Assembly: GCA_037042185.1 (NCBI GenBank)
Contig: JAXQJY010000032.1
Coordinates: 2,666,001 to 2,730,000 of the forward strand
Origin: Sordariomycetes sp. S80-01Y
Lineage: Eukaryota; Ascomycota; Sordariomycetes
Direction of reading: 5' to 3'
Length of the DNA stretch: 64,000 nt
The translations under genes and the position numbers were made by a program. A model generated the notes under the pieces. That model did not search any database, was not told where the DNA came from, and saw only the letters and a program-made list of their open reading frames with translations. Each line of letters opens with the position of its first letter. Position 1 is the first letter of the stretch. Positions 1 through 11,152 of the stretch are shown here, one piece after another.

Positions 1-102
1 GCTTGCTGGGTTTCCGTCCGGCAGCTATTAAGACAAATCAAACAAGACCCCGAATCCCATTTGCTGAACAAGTCATCAATCCAACCATCTCATGATCATC
101 GC

Positions 103-1460
103 TCAGTCGTCGTTATCCGTTCGTTCCCTCTGCTGCCGACGCCCGCTGTGCTGCGCACCGCCCATGCCAGGGTTGTTGAACTTGGACTCCAGCATCTGCG
201 CTTCGCGCTCCTTTTGTTGCTTGGCGTTGATCTGCTCCTGCTTCATGACCCCCAACACGTTCTGCAAAGTCGTTCTCCAGTGGTCTACGCGCGTTGCCAG
301 CTCCTGATATTGCCTTGTGGTGAAGACGCGGTAGGTGACCTTGTGGACGAGGAACATGCCACGCTGCTGCGACAGCTTGCCCTCAACGAGACCGGCGCGG
401 ATCACATCGATAGCCCACATCTCGACGTCATCCTCGGGGATCTGCAGCGCCTTGGTGATCTTGGAGTACTCGATCTCGCGCGAAGGCGTAGCAGCAGCCA
501 GACTGGCAAAGGTAAGAAGGCGCATCTTCCTGTGGAGCTTGTCGTGGTCGAGCTTCTCCTTCTCAACCCAGCCCTCGTGCTCTTCGTTGAAGTCGTTGTA
601 ATCTTCGAGATCCTGCTCGGCGAAGATGTCGAGGAGTTGCGAGTAGACGGGGTGCGAGTCGCTGAGAGCGCGAACGCTAGGGAGAGCGCGCAAGTCCGAG
701 AAAAGGAAGTGGGTGTTAGAGAGAAGTGCCATCTTGAGGGCGCGTAGAGATAACCGTTGGGCGTCCTCAGAGGTGATCTCCTCCTGCTCGTCGGCGTCGA
801 ATGTCCGCAGGGCCTTAAGGATGAACTCGTAGCTTTGCCTGTGGAATGTCAGCACTTTTGCTCATCACGATTATACACAGGCATAACTCACTCCTCCTCG
901 CCAGCCTCGAGAGCCACCTCAGCCACCTCCTCAAGCAGCTTCCTCTGGTACTCCTCGTCGGTCCCCCACTCCTCCATCCATTCCGCCAGCTTCTCGAGGT
1001 AATGCCTCAAGCTCTCAAACATGTTGTGTGCCTTCAAAAACTTCAAGATTTCCATAAACACCCTAGCGCGAATCGGGTCCTGGGTCTCAAGCAAGTTGAA
1101 GACCGTTGTCAGGGCGTTCAGGCTCAACCCTGGGCCGTTTACAGGCGAGCTCTGCAAGGGCTTTCCGAACACCTGGCACAGCGCCGGCAGATGCTTCCTA
1201 GGCTCCGAAGACTGCAGAACAAGGTGGATCATGAGGTTTGACGCAGCGGTGAATTCCTTCTCGGAGACGGTGTTGAGCTGCGACGCCGAGGCGACGAGTT
1301 TGGTGATGACGTCTTCCTTGGACGCGGTCTTCTTCTCGATCAGGGCCTTGGCTTCCTCGGCCTTGAGATACTCGGCCATTTCGGCGGCAAGCTCTTCAAA
1401 GGAGCCATCGACGAAGAGAAGCTGGGGCCGCTCAGGGCCGTTCGCTTTGGTGGCGGGCAT
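103..1460 (-). CDS. eif3m: eukaryotic translation initiation factor 3 subunit M (PCI domain)
   Basis: Exons (minus strand) 1460-892 and 838-103; intron 839-891 (53 bases, GTGAGT..CAG). The spliced protein has 434 residues. The N-terminal half is helical. The C-terminal half holds a PCI domain (about residues 200-360), with the winged-helix part at about 294-356 containing [19 protein letters not shown] and [11 protein letters not shown], typical of eIF3m. The tail after about 375 is charged and glutamine-rich. The role known for the family is a scaffold subunit of cytosolic eIF3, which helps recruit mRNA to the 43S complex. The start at 1460 gives the expected N-terminus ([19 protein letters not shown]), and the total length suits the fungal family. 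The next gene upstream is chk2 on the same strand, 0.57 kb away. Confidence 0.93.
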
Positions 1461-2033
1461 CTTTTTTCGGTCGTGTCGTGGCCTCGGTCAGGTGGCTCGA
1501 TGGACTCGTTCGAAGATTCGAGCGTGGCTGGCGAGAGGGAAGAATGCGTCGCCTGAGCGTTTGCCTCGTCGATGTCGCTTGGGCTACGGCGGTTGAATGA
1601 TTCTGCGATGTTCAATATCGGTCGATAGACTGAGAAGCCCTGTGGTGGGGCTTTTTTCCCCTCTGACTCGGCGACACCCCGCCAAAATTTCTGCCACCTT
1701 TGTGTGGGCGCTAAACCCGGCACGGCAGCGGTGACGGACTAAACAACTGCCGACCCGGTCTTTGAAATAAGTGAGAGTAACGAGCAACTTGACGGTCACA
1801 AGTCAAAGCCACGGCCAATATATTTCTTGAAAGATACATGTCTTGTAATAGATCTGTATTACATAAGGTGATTTGGCCTCAATTCGCAACAACGCCTGTC
1901 CCAAATGTGCCGTATGCCGTATACAGACCACCCAACATCCTTCCCACAAAATAACATGACCCAAGTTCCGTCTAAGCCAAACCGCTCGAGTGTAAAGGAG
2001 AGTAGATGATGATTGACAATCGCGACGGATATC
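1461..2033. other. intergenic: eif3m promoter/leader and chk2 3' end
   Basis: This 573-base gap between two minus-strand genes should hold the chk2 3' UTR (right side) and the eif3m promoter and leader (left side). Short overlapping reading frames at 1340-1799 resemble nothing known. I see no other gene here. Confidence 0.6.
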
Positions 2034-4218
2034 TCAACGTCCCTTTGCCTCAGACTTCTGCTTCGACTTAGCTATCTTTGCTGTGGCGTCGCCGTTGGGG
2101 TAAATACTTGAACTGTCGTCTCCGAAGAGCTGTTGGTCGCCTTTGCCGCCCATCTCCATAAACTCAGCAGGGGCTCGTTGGTGCGACGGGTCGTCTTCCT
2201 TGCGGTTGTTGGTGACACGGTGCTTGTTCTTGGCGAACACTTTCACGGGAGCCTTGTTGCCGTCGACGGTAGCGGCCACCTCGACCGAGTTGATCCTCGA
2301 CAACAGTGTGCGCTCGCGCGGAGGTCCTCTCCTTCCGACCTCCAGCCCGGCGATGCCACCAACCAGGCCGCCAGTGCTGTCATTCACATTTGTGTTCTGT
2401 TGAGCGAGCCAGGGGTGCGACAAGCAATCGTCGATGGTGAATCTGCGTTCAGGATCCACGACCAGCATCGAGTCAATCAGATCCACTGAAAGGGGGTTAG
2501 CGCGTATAGAGATCTTGAGTAGAGCGTACTTACAAGCAGAATCGCCCACCGAGTCCCAGTAAGGTGAAGGGTAATCAAAGCGGCCACTCCTGATCTGTTG
2601 CGAAAGTGTGTAGGGGAAGTCTCTGGAGTAGAGCTCGTCGGAGAAGGGCGGGAAGCCGCAGAGACAGATGTAAAGGACGACACCTAGCGACCAGACATCG
2701 ACAGCCTTTGTGTACTTGCGGTGTTTGGTGTCTGCAAGAATCTCAGGCGCCACATAGCTTGGCGTACCACATAAGGTGGTCGTGAACGACTCCTCGCCGA
2801 TAATCTTAGCTAAGCCAAAGTCTGCTAATTTGACGTGGAGATTCTTGTCAGTCAGCAAAATGTTCTCGGGCTTGATGTCTCGATGAACGATGTTCCTTTC
2901 GTGCTGTTCGATATTAGTAGCTGCCTGGGTTTCAGAGGCGGTGGCATATCTTACCAAGTACTTCATGCCTTGGAATAGCTGAATGAACAGCTTTCGCGAC
3001 TCATCTTCACTCAACTTCTGCTTCATCACGATGAAGTTGAAAAGCTCGCCCTCGGACGCGAGTTCCAGGACCAGATAAACCCGGTCGCGCTCGTTGAATG
3101 TGTCCTTTAAACAGAGCACATTTGGGTGGCTGACGCCCATAAGCACGCCGATTTCTTGCTGTAGGCCCTCGGTCTTTGAGCGATCCTCCATCCCCGCGTG
3201 TTTTGTGAAGATCTTGACGGCATACCGTTGGCCAGACTTCTTCTCCACGCAAAGATATACTTCAGCGAAGTGACCCTTGCCAAGCTTCTGGAGCAAGGTG
3301 TATTGTTGCAGGAAAGCGCTCGTTTGACGGCTGTGAGGGTACTTGAAAACGAAGCGGGCGCTGCCGTGGACTGCGATTTCATCCCCGTGATCTAGCTCAC
3401 GTCGTTGATTCCGACCAACAAATGCCTCGTTGACGAAGGTCCCATTCTGCGAAAGGTCCTCTAAGATGGCAACTGTGTCGGTGCCCTTATTCTCGGTGAA
3501 CAATAAGCAGTGTCGGTTGGACACGATGTGGTTATTGACAACAACATCGCATTCTGGGTGTCTCCCAATCAGGTACCCTCCCGAAGGTGTGTCTGAAACC
3601 TTGCTCTTCTCATAAGCTTCTTCCTCCCTTAGCAATGGTGCTTTATCGCTCTTCTTCGCTTCGTCTCTCTCTGCTGCAGCCTCCTTGACCTTGTTTGGCA
3701 AAGGACAGGCACTGCGCTTCTTGAGCGTGATGGGCTTATCCCCGTATCTTGGATCAAGTGGTACAAGATATCCCCACACTCCCTCGCTGACCTCCTCTTC
3801 TTGCTCTTCCTCCACCGATGCTACAACCGCAGGGTCAAGCGCCTGAGTCATGGGCTGCGTGTCCTGCGGTGGCGAGCTCAAAGCCTGGCTCATCTCATTG
3901 TGGCCTTCTGTTTTCTTGGGCGTGGTGATGCTGGCGCGCTGCTCCTGCTGGCGCGAGGGCGTGGCTTCCTTCGAGGAGCCATCGTCGGTGGACTGGGGGT
4001 ATGTGACGGGGGATGGAAGTTGATTCTTAGTAGTGACGGGGGTTTTGTCGGGGTCCGCGGCTTTAGAGTTGCGCGCGGATCGTCGGACTTTCTTGTTTTC
4101 GGTCTCGCCTTCGGGGATAGAGCCCTGCAAATGGTAAGTTTGATTGCTTCGAAGCCGAGGTGGTGGTGAAACGTACGCGCGGGCGCTTCAATTGGCTCTT
4201 TTCACCACGGGGAGGCAT
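2034..4218 (-). CDS. chk2: checkpoint serine/threonine kinase Chk2/Rad53 (PRD-4 type)
   Basis: Exons 4218-4177, 4124-2955, 2903-2534 and 2485-2034 give 677 residues. The first exon codes only 14 residues (MPPRGEKSQLKRPR). The introns at 2904-2954 (51 bases) and 2486-2533 (48 bases) are multiples of three and carry no stop, so a naive reading frame runs through both. The N-terminus has SQ/TQ sites (SQ at about 93, TQ at about 103 and 107). The FHA domain covers about 195-277 (YLIGRHPECDVVV, SNRHCLL, LSQNGTFVNE). The kinase domain covers about 289-560, with GKGHFAEVYLC, AVK (Lys about 318), HRDIKPEN (Asp about 413), DFGLAK and a GTPSYVAPEI activation segment. The basic C-terminus suits nuclear import. 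The family is a DNA-damage and replication-stress kinase activated by ATM/ATR-type kinases; in Neurospora the homologue PRD-4 also links damage to the circadian clock. Confidence 0.95.
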
Positions 4219-5704
4219 CGTGCCTTCGGTGCAGCGTCGGGTGAATATCGAATATCCCGATTGCGGACAAACAAGGCTGAAGTCGACGCGAGAATGGGTC
4301 AGGTAGCCAGCAAATTCACGGAAGCCGGTCGATTCGCTGCGGAGCTGTGACGTCGCGAGCAGAATCAAGAGGTGCAAGAATGGCGTTCACGGCCTTGTCT
4401 GATTCGAGCTGAACGTTTCTGTCGGTTCAGCACAGCCGCACGGTTGCCTGAAGAGGGGGGAAATGCAGGCGCAAGAAGGTTTGCTAGTGGGCGAGTAGGG
4501 GTAGATGAAGATATGTAGGGAAGCAGATCGAAAAGTCGGAAGACCAAAGAGGATGGAGGTGGGTGTTCAAGGCTACCGCGTGCTTCCCGTTCGATGGGCA
4601 GCGGGCACTGGCGGTGCAGGCTGTGGCAGTCAGCCTTCCACCGCAGCTCCCTACCTCAAGCCGGGGCTGTGAGGGCGGACCTGGTCTACCCTGGATCCCT
4701 CGTGTCACGGGACGCTCTTCCTCGTAGAGTTACTACCGTTGTGGCGAATGCACTTTGGTTTGTTTTGGGAATGCAATGTTGTTTTGTATATCTGACGCTG
4801 TCAGCTGTGCCAAATGCTCCTTTGCGTCCGCACGTTTCGCTGCCATCTACTCGATGTTCCAGTTCGCACGTTGCCACCTCACACGCTAAACACCACCGCA
4901 CATGGGGGAGCACTCATCTCGATCCCGTCCTCAACTTGCTTCTGCACGACTAATTTTCGCCGAGAATCGACACTGTGGCTTTACGACAATATCCTGGTCC
5001 TTAGTCCTGATCTAGGCGTGACTCGAGAGGCCCGCGCATCAGTCATTCCGTGTACCAGCATGGCCCGGTCGTTGCGTCAACGTGACTCGACTCATCACAC
5101 ACTACCTTTCCCGGGCGCATGATCGGCTTTTGGAAGATGGGCGACCCTTTTCTCGATCCCTACTCGCAGATTCCCCCTTCGACGTCATGCAGCTGGGTTG
5201 TCGGAACCCCACCGAACAGCCGTACTTCCTTCTGCCCTGGTGTTTCAACGCTCCTGAGCAGGTTCACGTAGCTCCGGGAAAAAGTTTACATTTGACTATG
5301 CTGAATTTCGGGCATTACCATTAGTGACCGCCTATTCACAGAATCCTTGTAACGGTAACAAGACCGTCTACCACCTTTCCCAACACTACCCAACACTGTT
5401 GACCAGTATGTACAATCGGAGCGGACGCAGCCCGAGTAGGTATATAACACGCCTCTACGAGGCCCTCATTAATCGTATCCAGAAACCGCCAGAACCACAC
5501 GCTGTGCTGTAACCCTTTGAACGCCAGTCTAGGCGACACACGATTTCTCTCTTATACGCTGTGCCGCTCCCCGTGTACCCGCAACCGCCGTCTCTCATTG
5601 CAGCTGTCGTTGGTGCTGCTAGGCCTTTTCAAGCAAGGCAAATACGAGGCCGAAGGTGAATAGCAAAGGCCGATTGTGGCTAGTCGCGTCCAAAATCCCG
5701 ACTC
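4219..5704. other. intergenic: chk2 promoter and csx2 3' region
   Basis: This 1.5 kb stretch lies between two minus-strand genes. The right part should carry the csx2 3' UTR and the left part the chk2 promoter. A TATATAA box lies at 5441-5447 on the plus strand, but no plus-strand gene that I can recognise follows it. The reading frames here (for example 4594-4953 plus) look like noise. Confidence 0.5.
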
Positions 5705-8700
5705 CTACTTCTCTGGGATGGGCGACTTCGCAAGTCTGCCTCCGGCACTCACCCGCTTGGCAAGACGGGATTCCTTTTCCCGCTGAAGTCGCTCGCTCGA
5801 GCTCATGTTGGGCGGCATCGAGGGGACAGCATCGTTCATCCCGCCTACAGGCTTCCCTCGCTTTTGGTCGATGTAGATCTGGGCGTGGCGCCCCAGTGGG
5901 AAAGCAGGCATCGTGCTCGGAATCTCAGCGCCGTTTTGCGTGAGCAGCTCCGCTACCGGGAAGGGAACAACCTTGTCGTCAGCTGCATTTGGTGCTGGCG
6001 TTGGCGAGGGCGAAGCAGGGTCTGCAGCCGCTAGGGCTAGCCAAACCGCATGAGTCCCCCTCATTTTGTCGACAACATTTGGATTTGCCCTGACTGCCAG
6101 CGCGTAGAGGACTTGGTGAATTTCGTTCTTCTTAATGGCGGCCAACAAGGTCTCATCAGCTGTAGCGTAGCGGGAAAGTGTCGTCGATATTGGCTCAACA
6201 AAGGCGCGGTCGACGTACTTGGCCGTGATGAACTTCAGGCGCTGCTCTCGGGTTGCCTGTGGTCCCGGCTTGAGAGACTGGTCCAACTTGGCCTCCCACA
6301 CCATGTTTGATACTCTGTTGCCAATGAGCAGTAACAGCTCGACAATATCGACGGTGAAGGACTTGATATCTAGAGTGAGAGACCTCACCTTGCTGATGTG
6401 GGTGCCAAGAGAGCGGTGAATTCCGCTGCACTCGATGCAGAGGATGATCGCAAGGTTGATCGACACCCATTCGACCTTGGTCCCTGAACCACAGTCGGCA
6501 CACCATGTGTTGCCTTGGTCGTTCTCCCGGACCATTTGCAATAGCTTGTCGGGTGTTTCCTCGTAACCAGAGCTTGCCGTGCGCACAACTGAAGGTCGTG
6601 CCCCCACCGTAATCCTACGAACGGGCATGCCACTACCAGAGTTGGAATGGCTATGGCCGTGACCGTGGTTGTGGCCGTGGCTGAGAGACTGCGATTTGCC
6701 TGTCAAGACCGACCCGATATCCCTCTTAATGGACGAATCGCCTCCCCTGGAGTTGCTCGGCTTCTCTGGTACGCCGCGGCCTTCCATGGCACTTTGCAGG
6801 GCATTGTTGATCGAGACGATCCAGCTGTTCATATCATCCTCCGACGTCGCCTGGTAAACACGTTTGTAGTTGGGTGTAATGACTTCGAAACAGAACCTCC
6901 TCTCCTGGTTCCGCGCTTCACGAACTGAAGCCATCCGTAGGTCAATCGGGTCCATGTGCAAGTCAAGCCTTTGCTTCCAGTTACTGTACTCGGACAACTT
7001 GCCCTGATCCAGAACAATCCAAAACCTGCTTGCCGTTAGAAGGGATCGAAAGAGGAAAAACATCGCGTGAACTTACTTGTGCCAGCCTTGTCCGCTCAGA
7101 TTCCGGGGATCTACGTGACCTCCTGGCCGGCTCAGAGCCCAAAGAAGGCCCTCTTTGCGCTGTGTCACGCCTGCCTGTGAGATGTCGCGCTCCTCGAGGT
7201 CACGGATGCCCTTGAACTTGGATGGTTGCCCAGGGCTGTGGCCCATGCTCCCAGGTGACCGCGACAACTCAGCCGCCGAAGGATCGCTCAGACTGACGCC
7301 AGTCGCAGGAACTCGGTTGATCTGAGACCCAGTGCTATCTGCCCTACCCAAATCCGAGTCCGACGTGTTTCCTTGCTGGCTACCGTTGGCGTTGCCGACT
7401 ATGGGCACCGAGCTAGTTGCGCTGCCCTGCTCGGGTTCGAGGTAAGGGGTATTCCCTTTCTCCAGAAGGCGACGCTTCTCCTCGCGTTCTCGTCTTTGGT
7501 ACTGATACTCCTTGTCTGCCTCCTGAACCTCGGAAGACAGTGCTTCTAGTTCTGGCAAGAGGGCTTCAATCTTTTTCGCGGTGGCCAAGAATGAGCGCGT
7601 TTGTGAGTCGGCAAATTTGGTCAAGTGCGAGAGGACCTCCTGTTCTTTTCGCCCTCCATGCAAGTCCTGCATGAAGCCTGAGTAGTCGAAGCGCTTCAGC
7701 TCGAAATTCCGCCTCTTCAGCTGGTACTTGGAGTCGCTGTCGGCAAGCTTCTTAGCCTTGACAGAGTCCTGGCGCTGACCCAGATATCTAGAAACGAAGC
7801 TGTAGTAGTCTTTGCTGTCTTCGTCGAAATCGCGCTTCTTCGCTTCGGCTTGCTTGATGTCAATCTGGTACAGCTTATGCACGGGTTCTATGATGATCCG
7901 GTGGAGGTTGGCGTTGTTCTGTCGCTGATAGGTGAGGATCTCTCGCGCAATCTTGTCGAAGTAGTGCTCCATTGCAGGCTGAACGGCGTTCGCATTGGTC
8001 GTCGAAGCCTCGCGTAGCGCCTCAATGAACGAATGCAGAGCCTCGTTGGCCTCGTTTTGAACCATGTGTGCGTGTTCCGCCTTCTTCAAGACCTTCTTCA
8101 TCTGGGCGCGCATATTCCCGTTCTTCTGCTCAAGCGCTTTCAACGTCGCCCTGAACACTGGCCCGTCGTCGGATACTGCCACATCGTCACCTGGTCTCGG
8201 GCACGGCACCTCCACTTTGACGGGATCTTTGACATGGCCTGTGGGCGGCGGGAGGGAGTTGCCTTCATATGCGCCAACAAGAGGTGACACAGGCTCGTCT
8301 ACCACGTCGCCGGTTAGGCGGGAATCTACTGACTGAGCGGACGCAACTCGAATCTTGGGCGGCGAGCCTAGCGCAAACGGGGTCGGGGAGCTAGGGTGGC
8401 TGAGGATGATGGTCGGAGCCGCTACAAAGTAAGAGAAGCTTGCGAGCGCATTCAGACTATGGGCGCGAGAATCATACTCGACGAACTAAACAGTAGTTAG
8501 CAGGCGCTTCAGTCATCTTGTTCAGCCATAGCTCTTACACTGCACGAGTTCCTCCAGCCACCGCCCTTGTCTTCATTCGCCCGGGGCGCCTTCCATTTCC
8601 AAGTCCATTCAAAGGACACGGACGGACTGCCGTTGGTGCTGTAGTCCCCGACCAGTTCGACGTTTGCGTTCTTGTGAAGATTAGGGTCGGCGTGGAATTC

Positions 8701-9236
8701 GCGAGTAACCAAATTCTCGACCTCTCGTGGTGTCGAACCGTAGGCATACGTTAAGCCAGAGATGCTTGTGTCGGCGGTCTGAGGGGCCGTGTCCGCCATC
8801 TGCTGCGACTGGCGCATAACGAATGTGAAGGTAAAGATGAGCTCGTCATCGCTGTTGAGTTTAAGCAAGAAATTGGGAGAGCCTCCAGCTGCCGGTACTT
8901 CAGGGTCCTGATTCACAGTCAGCGATGGCCGGGTAGAACGTGCGCGAGGCAACGCACCTGGACGAACTCGACGGGCGCGCTGTCACCAGTTGGCCTTGAA
9001 ACGGAGAGTCGAGTGGCAGGGAAGGCATTCGGAACAACGTTTATAGAAGATCGCTTCCGGGGGTTCGTGATTACTAGTGATGATATCGCAACTGTAGCAG
9101 CAATAGGTGGTCAGCCATGGTGTCGTGGTAACTCGAGATGGGAACCAAGAGGTATCAGCAAGGACAACATACAGCGATTCTGATCTTTAAGATAGAGCGT
9201 CGCCCCGTCTTCGGGCCTGCTGCTGACGTTACCCAT
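5705..9236 (-). CDS. csx2: Csx2-type ARF GTPase-activating protein (BAR-PH-ArfGAP)
   Basis: Exons 9236-9173, 9091-8958, 8907-8539, 8485-7077 and 7025-5705 give 1098 residues. The start is set by the family-typical N-terminus MGNVSSRPEDGATLYLKDQN, reached only through two short introns (9092-9172 and 8908-8957). The fungal N-terminal region (about 1-250) is followed by a BAR domain (about 297-525, helical and charged), a PH domain (about 624-736) and an ArfGAP zinc finger (about 818-945) with Cys834, Cys837, Cys855 and Cys858 and the arginine finger Arg863 in GIHRSLG. A His-rich linker (HGHNHGHGHSHS, about 775-786) separates PH from ArfGAP. By family knowledge it senses curved membrane and phosphoinositides and speeds GTP hydrolysis on Arf proteins in vesicle traffic. 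The exons join in consistent phase. Confidence 0.93.
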
Positions 9237-11152
9237 GGCGAAAACGGTCGCCGGGCGACAGCGAGCAGGAGCACAAGGAGGCGATCGGTGGGAGTCGTTG
9301 TTGAATGCTGGCGAGATGTGGTGAATCGGGATCCAAGGCTGGGGGGGCGGCGTTGCGAGCTGGAGACCAAAGGCAGCACAGCGGCAGCGGCAGCGCGGGG
9401 CTTCTTCAGCGTGGGAGCCGGTCCGTCATCAGGCGCCGGGACAAAATCGTGATAACGGTGCAATGCTGATAATCGGCTAGTAGCATCTGTTGTAACGGAA
9501 AGACGTGAAGATGAGGGCAACCAAGATGTCGCAAGGAGATGAGCTCCCCTTCAATCAAAGGAGCGGATGGGGACTAAGCAACGTAAAAGAACAGGCGCAG
9601 CAAGCGCAGATGGTCACGGTGGCACTCAGGCTCCCAGCCTTAGGCTCGCTGTCACTGTCTGTGCAAGTGCCACTGGCAGTGGTGACTGTTGGTGGATTTA
9701 GGCGGCTGCGACTCCCGGTCGGAGTGCTTGCAGGCTCACCATCGCAAACGGTGTTGGTGGGGCTCGACGTTAACACTGCAAGCGGCCTCACTGGCAGGCG
9801 CTAATTAATAATTGGGACCAGCCAGGCACAGCTCGACCGTACGGTTGACGGAGTACCTCAGGCTTGATTAGACCTGTACCTCGAAAGACAATCAAGCTTC
9901 GTGGATTCAGCAGGTCTCGCGGTATCACCATGTGGCGGTTTGGAGCCAGTGCCTCTCCCACATGCCCACCCGCAGCCCAACTCGAACAGCCCTGAAGCTA
10001 GGCAGCGTGACATGCCGTTTGGCGACCATGAACTCCATGAACTCCATGTTTCCAGTCTGAGGTCACACGGTGAGGTGTCCTTGCACGGAGTGACCGTGAC
10101 GGAACCCGCTCAGGAGCGGCCTCCCGAGGCGCGCCATCATCGATGTCTTTGTTCAATTCAAATTCACGGGGTCGTCTTCCCCACCCACCCGTCTCTTTCA
10201 GTGCCTAGCGGTGCTAGCACTACAGACCCCGCCGTCGTCTGCTACCGCTCTGAAACGACGAGTCGCCGGATCTTCAGACTCGTCGGAGCCGGCCTGTTGT
10301 TAGATGGACGGTGATCAGGCGGGGTCGTGCCTTTTGTTGAAAGATGTGGCCGGGTCACGCTGCCATCGAGGCGGCCCTGTGGGTGAGGTATAGTACTACT
10401 ACTTAGTCCTATAGCATCGGTACTCGCATAGAACGAGTAGCAGTAGCACTCGGCGTTATGGACGACCATGTGCGCATCCGCTCAATTTACCAGTATGCGG
10501 CCCGTTCGAGGACACCATGAGAGCTCTGTTCGGGTGGGCGAGTTCCGCTTGGGCCTAAATTCGGAAGACTGCCAGTGGTGACGGCTGCCAGGGGCCCCTA
10601 TTTTTGGCCTTTGGTCAGCATCCTGGAGGTTGCTTCATGCGAAGACTTTCGTCCAAGGTCAACGCACGCGGCTTGGGATTCGAGAGACAGACAACGTGAC
10701 GTCGAACGTGATGAACCAAGTTCGTGAGACGGAAGAATGTATTCATCTCAAACAAAGGGCGGTCTCTTGGCAGCCGGCACACGAGGCGCTAAGGGGGCCT
10801 GTAGCGAGAAACCGATGGCACTGATGACGTTGTTGCGCTCGACGCCAACGCCCTTCAAGGGTCCAGTTTCCCCCCTCCTCTTTTTACTGGTCCATGGATG
10901 CCCGATACGTAGGCGCGCGTCCACCGCCTCGGGCAAGTCCTACAGCTCCAGTAACCATCCAAGACACTCGATTGTTTGAAGTTTGCGTCCGATTGCCTGC
11001 TTGCTCGTCAGAAGCGTCGCCACCCTTGTCTCCCTTCTTCAACGTCGGCGAACCTCGCACAGGCGGTGTCATGTTGATACGAACACCGACTCCCTTTGGG
11101 CATAAATGAAATCTCGACCGGCTTACCACCGTCACACCCGCCATCTCACAAC
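9237..11152. promoter_or_regulatory. divergent promoter region, csx2 / UNC-13-like gene
   Basis: This 1.9 kb stretch separates two divergently read genes and should hold both promoters and leaders. There is a short direct repeat GAACTCCAT near 10029-10046. No further gene is visible; reading frames of 100-160 codons here show no family features. Confidence 0.5.

Noticed and set aside
5441-5447. TATATAA box as a promoter of a plus-strand gene
   Set aside because: Only the 3' end of the opposite-strand csx2 gene lies downstream; no plus-strand gene is visible.
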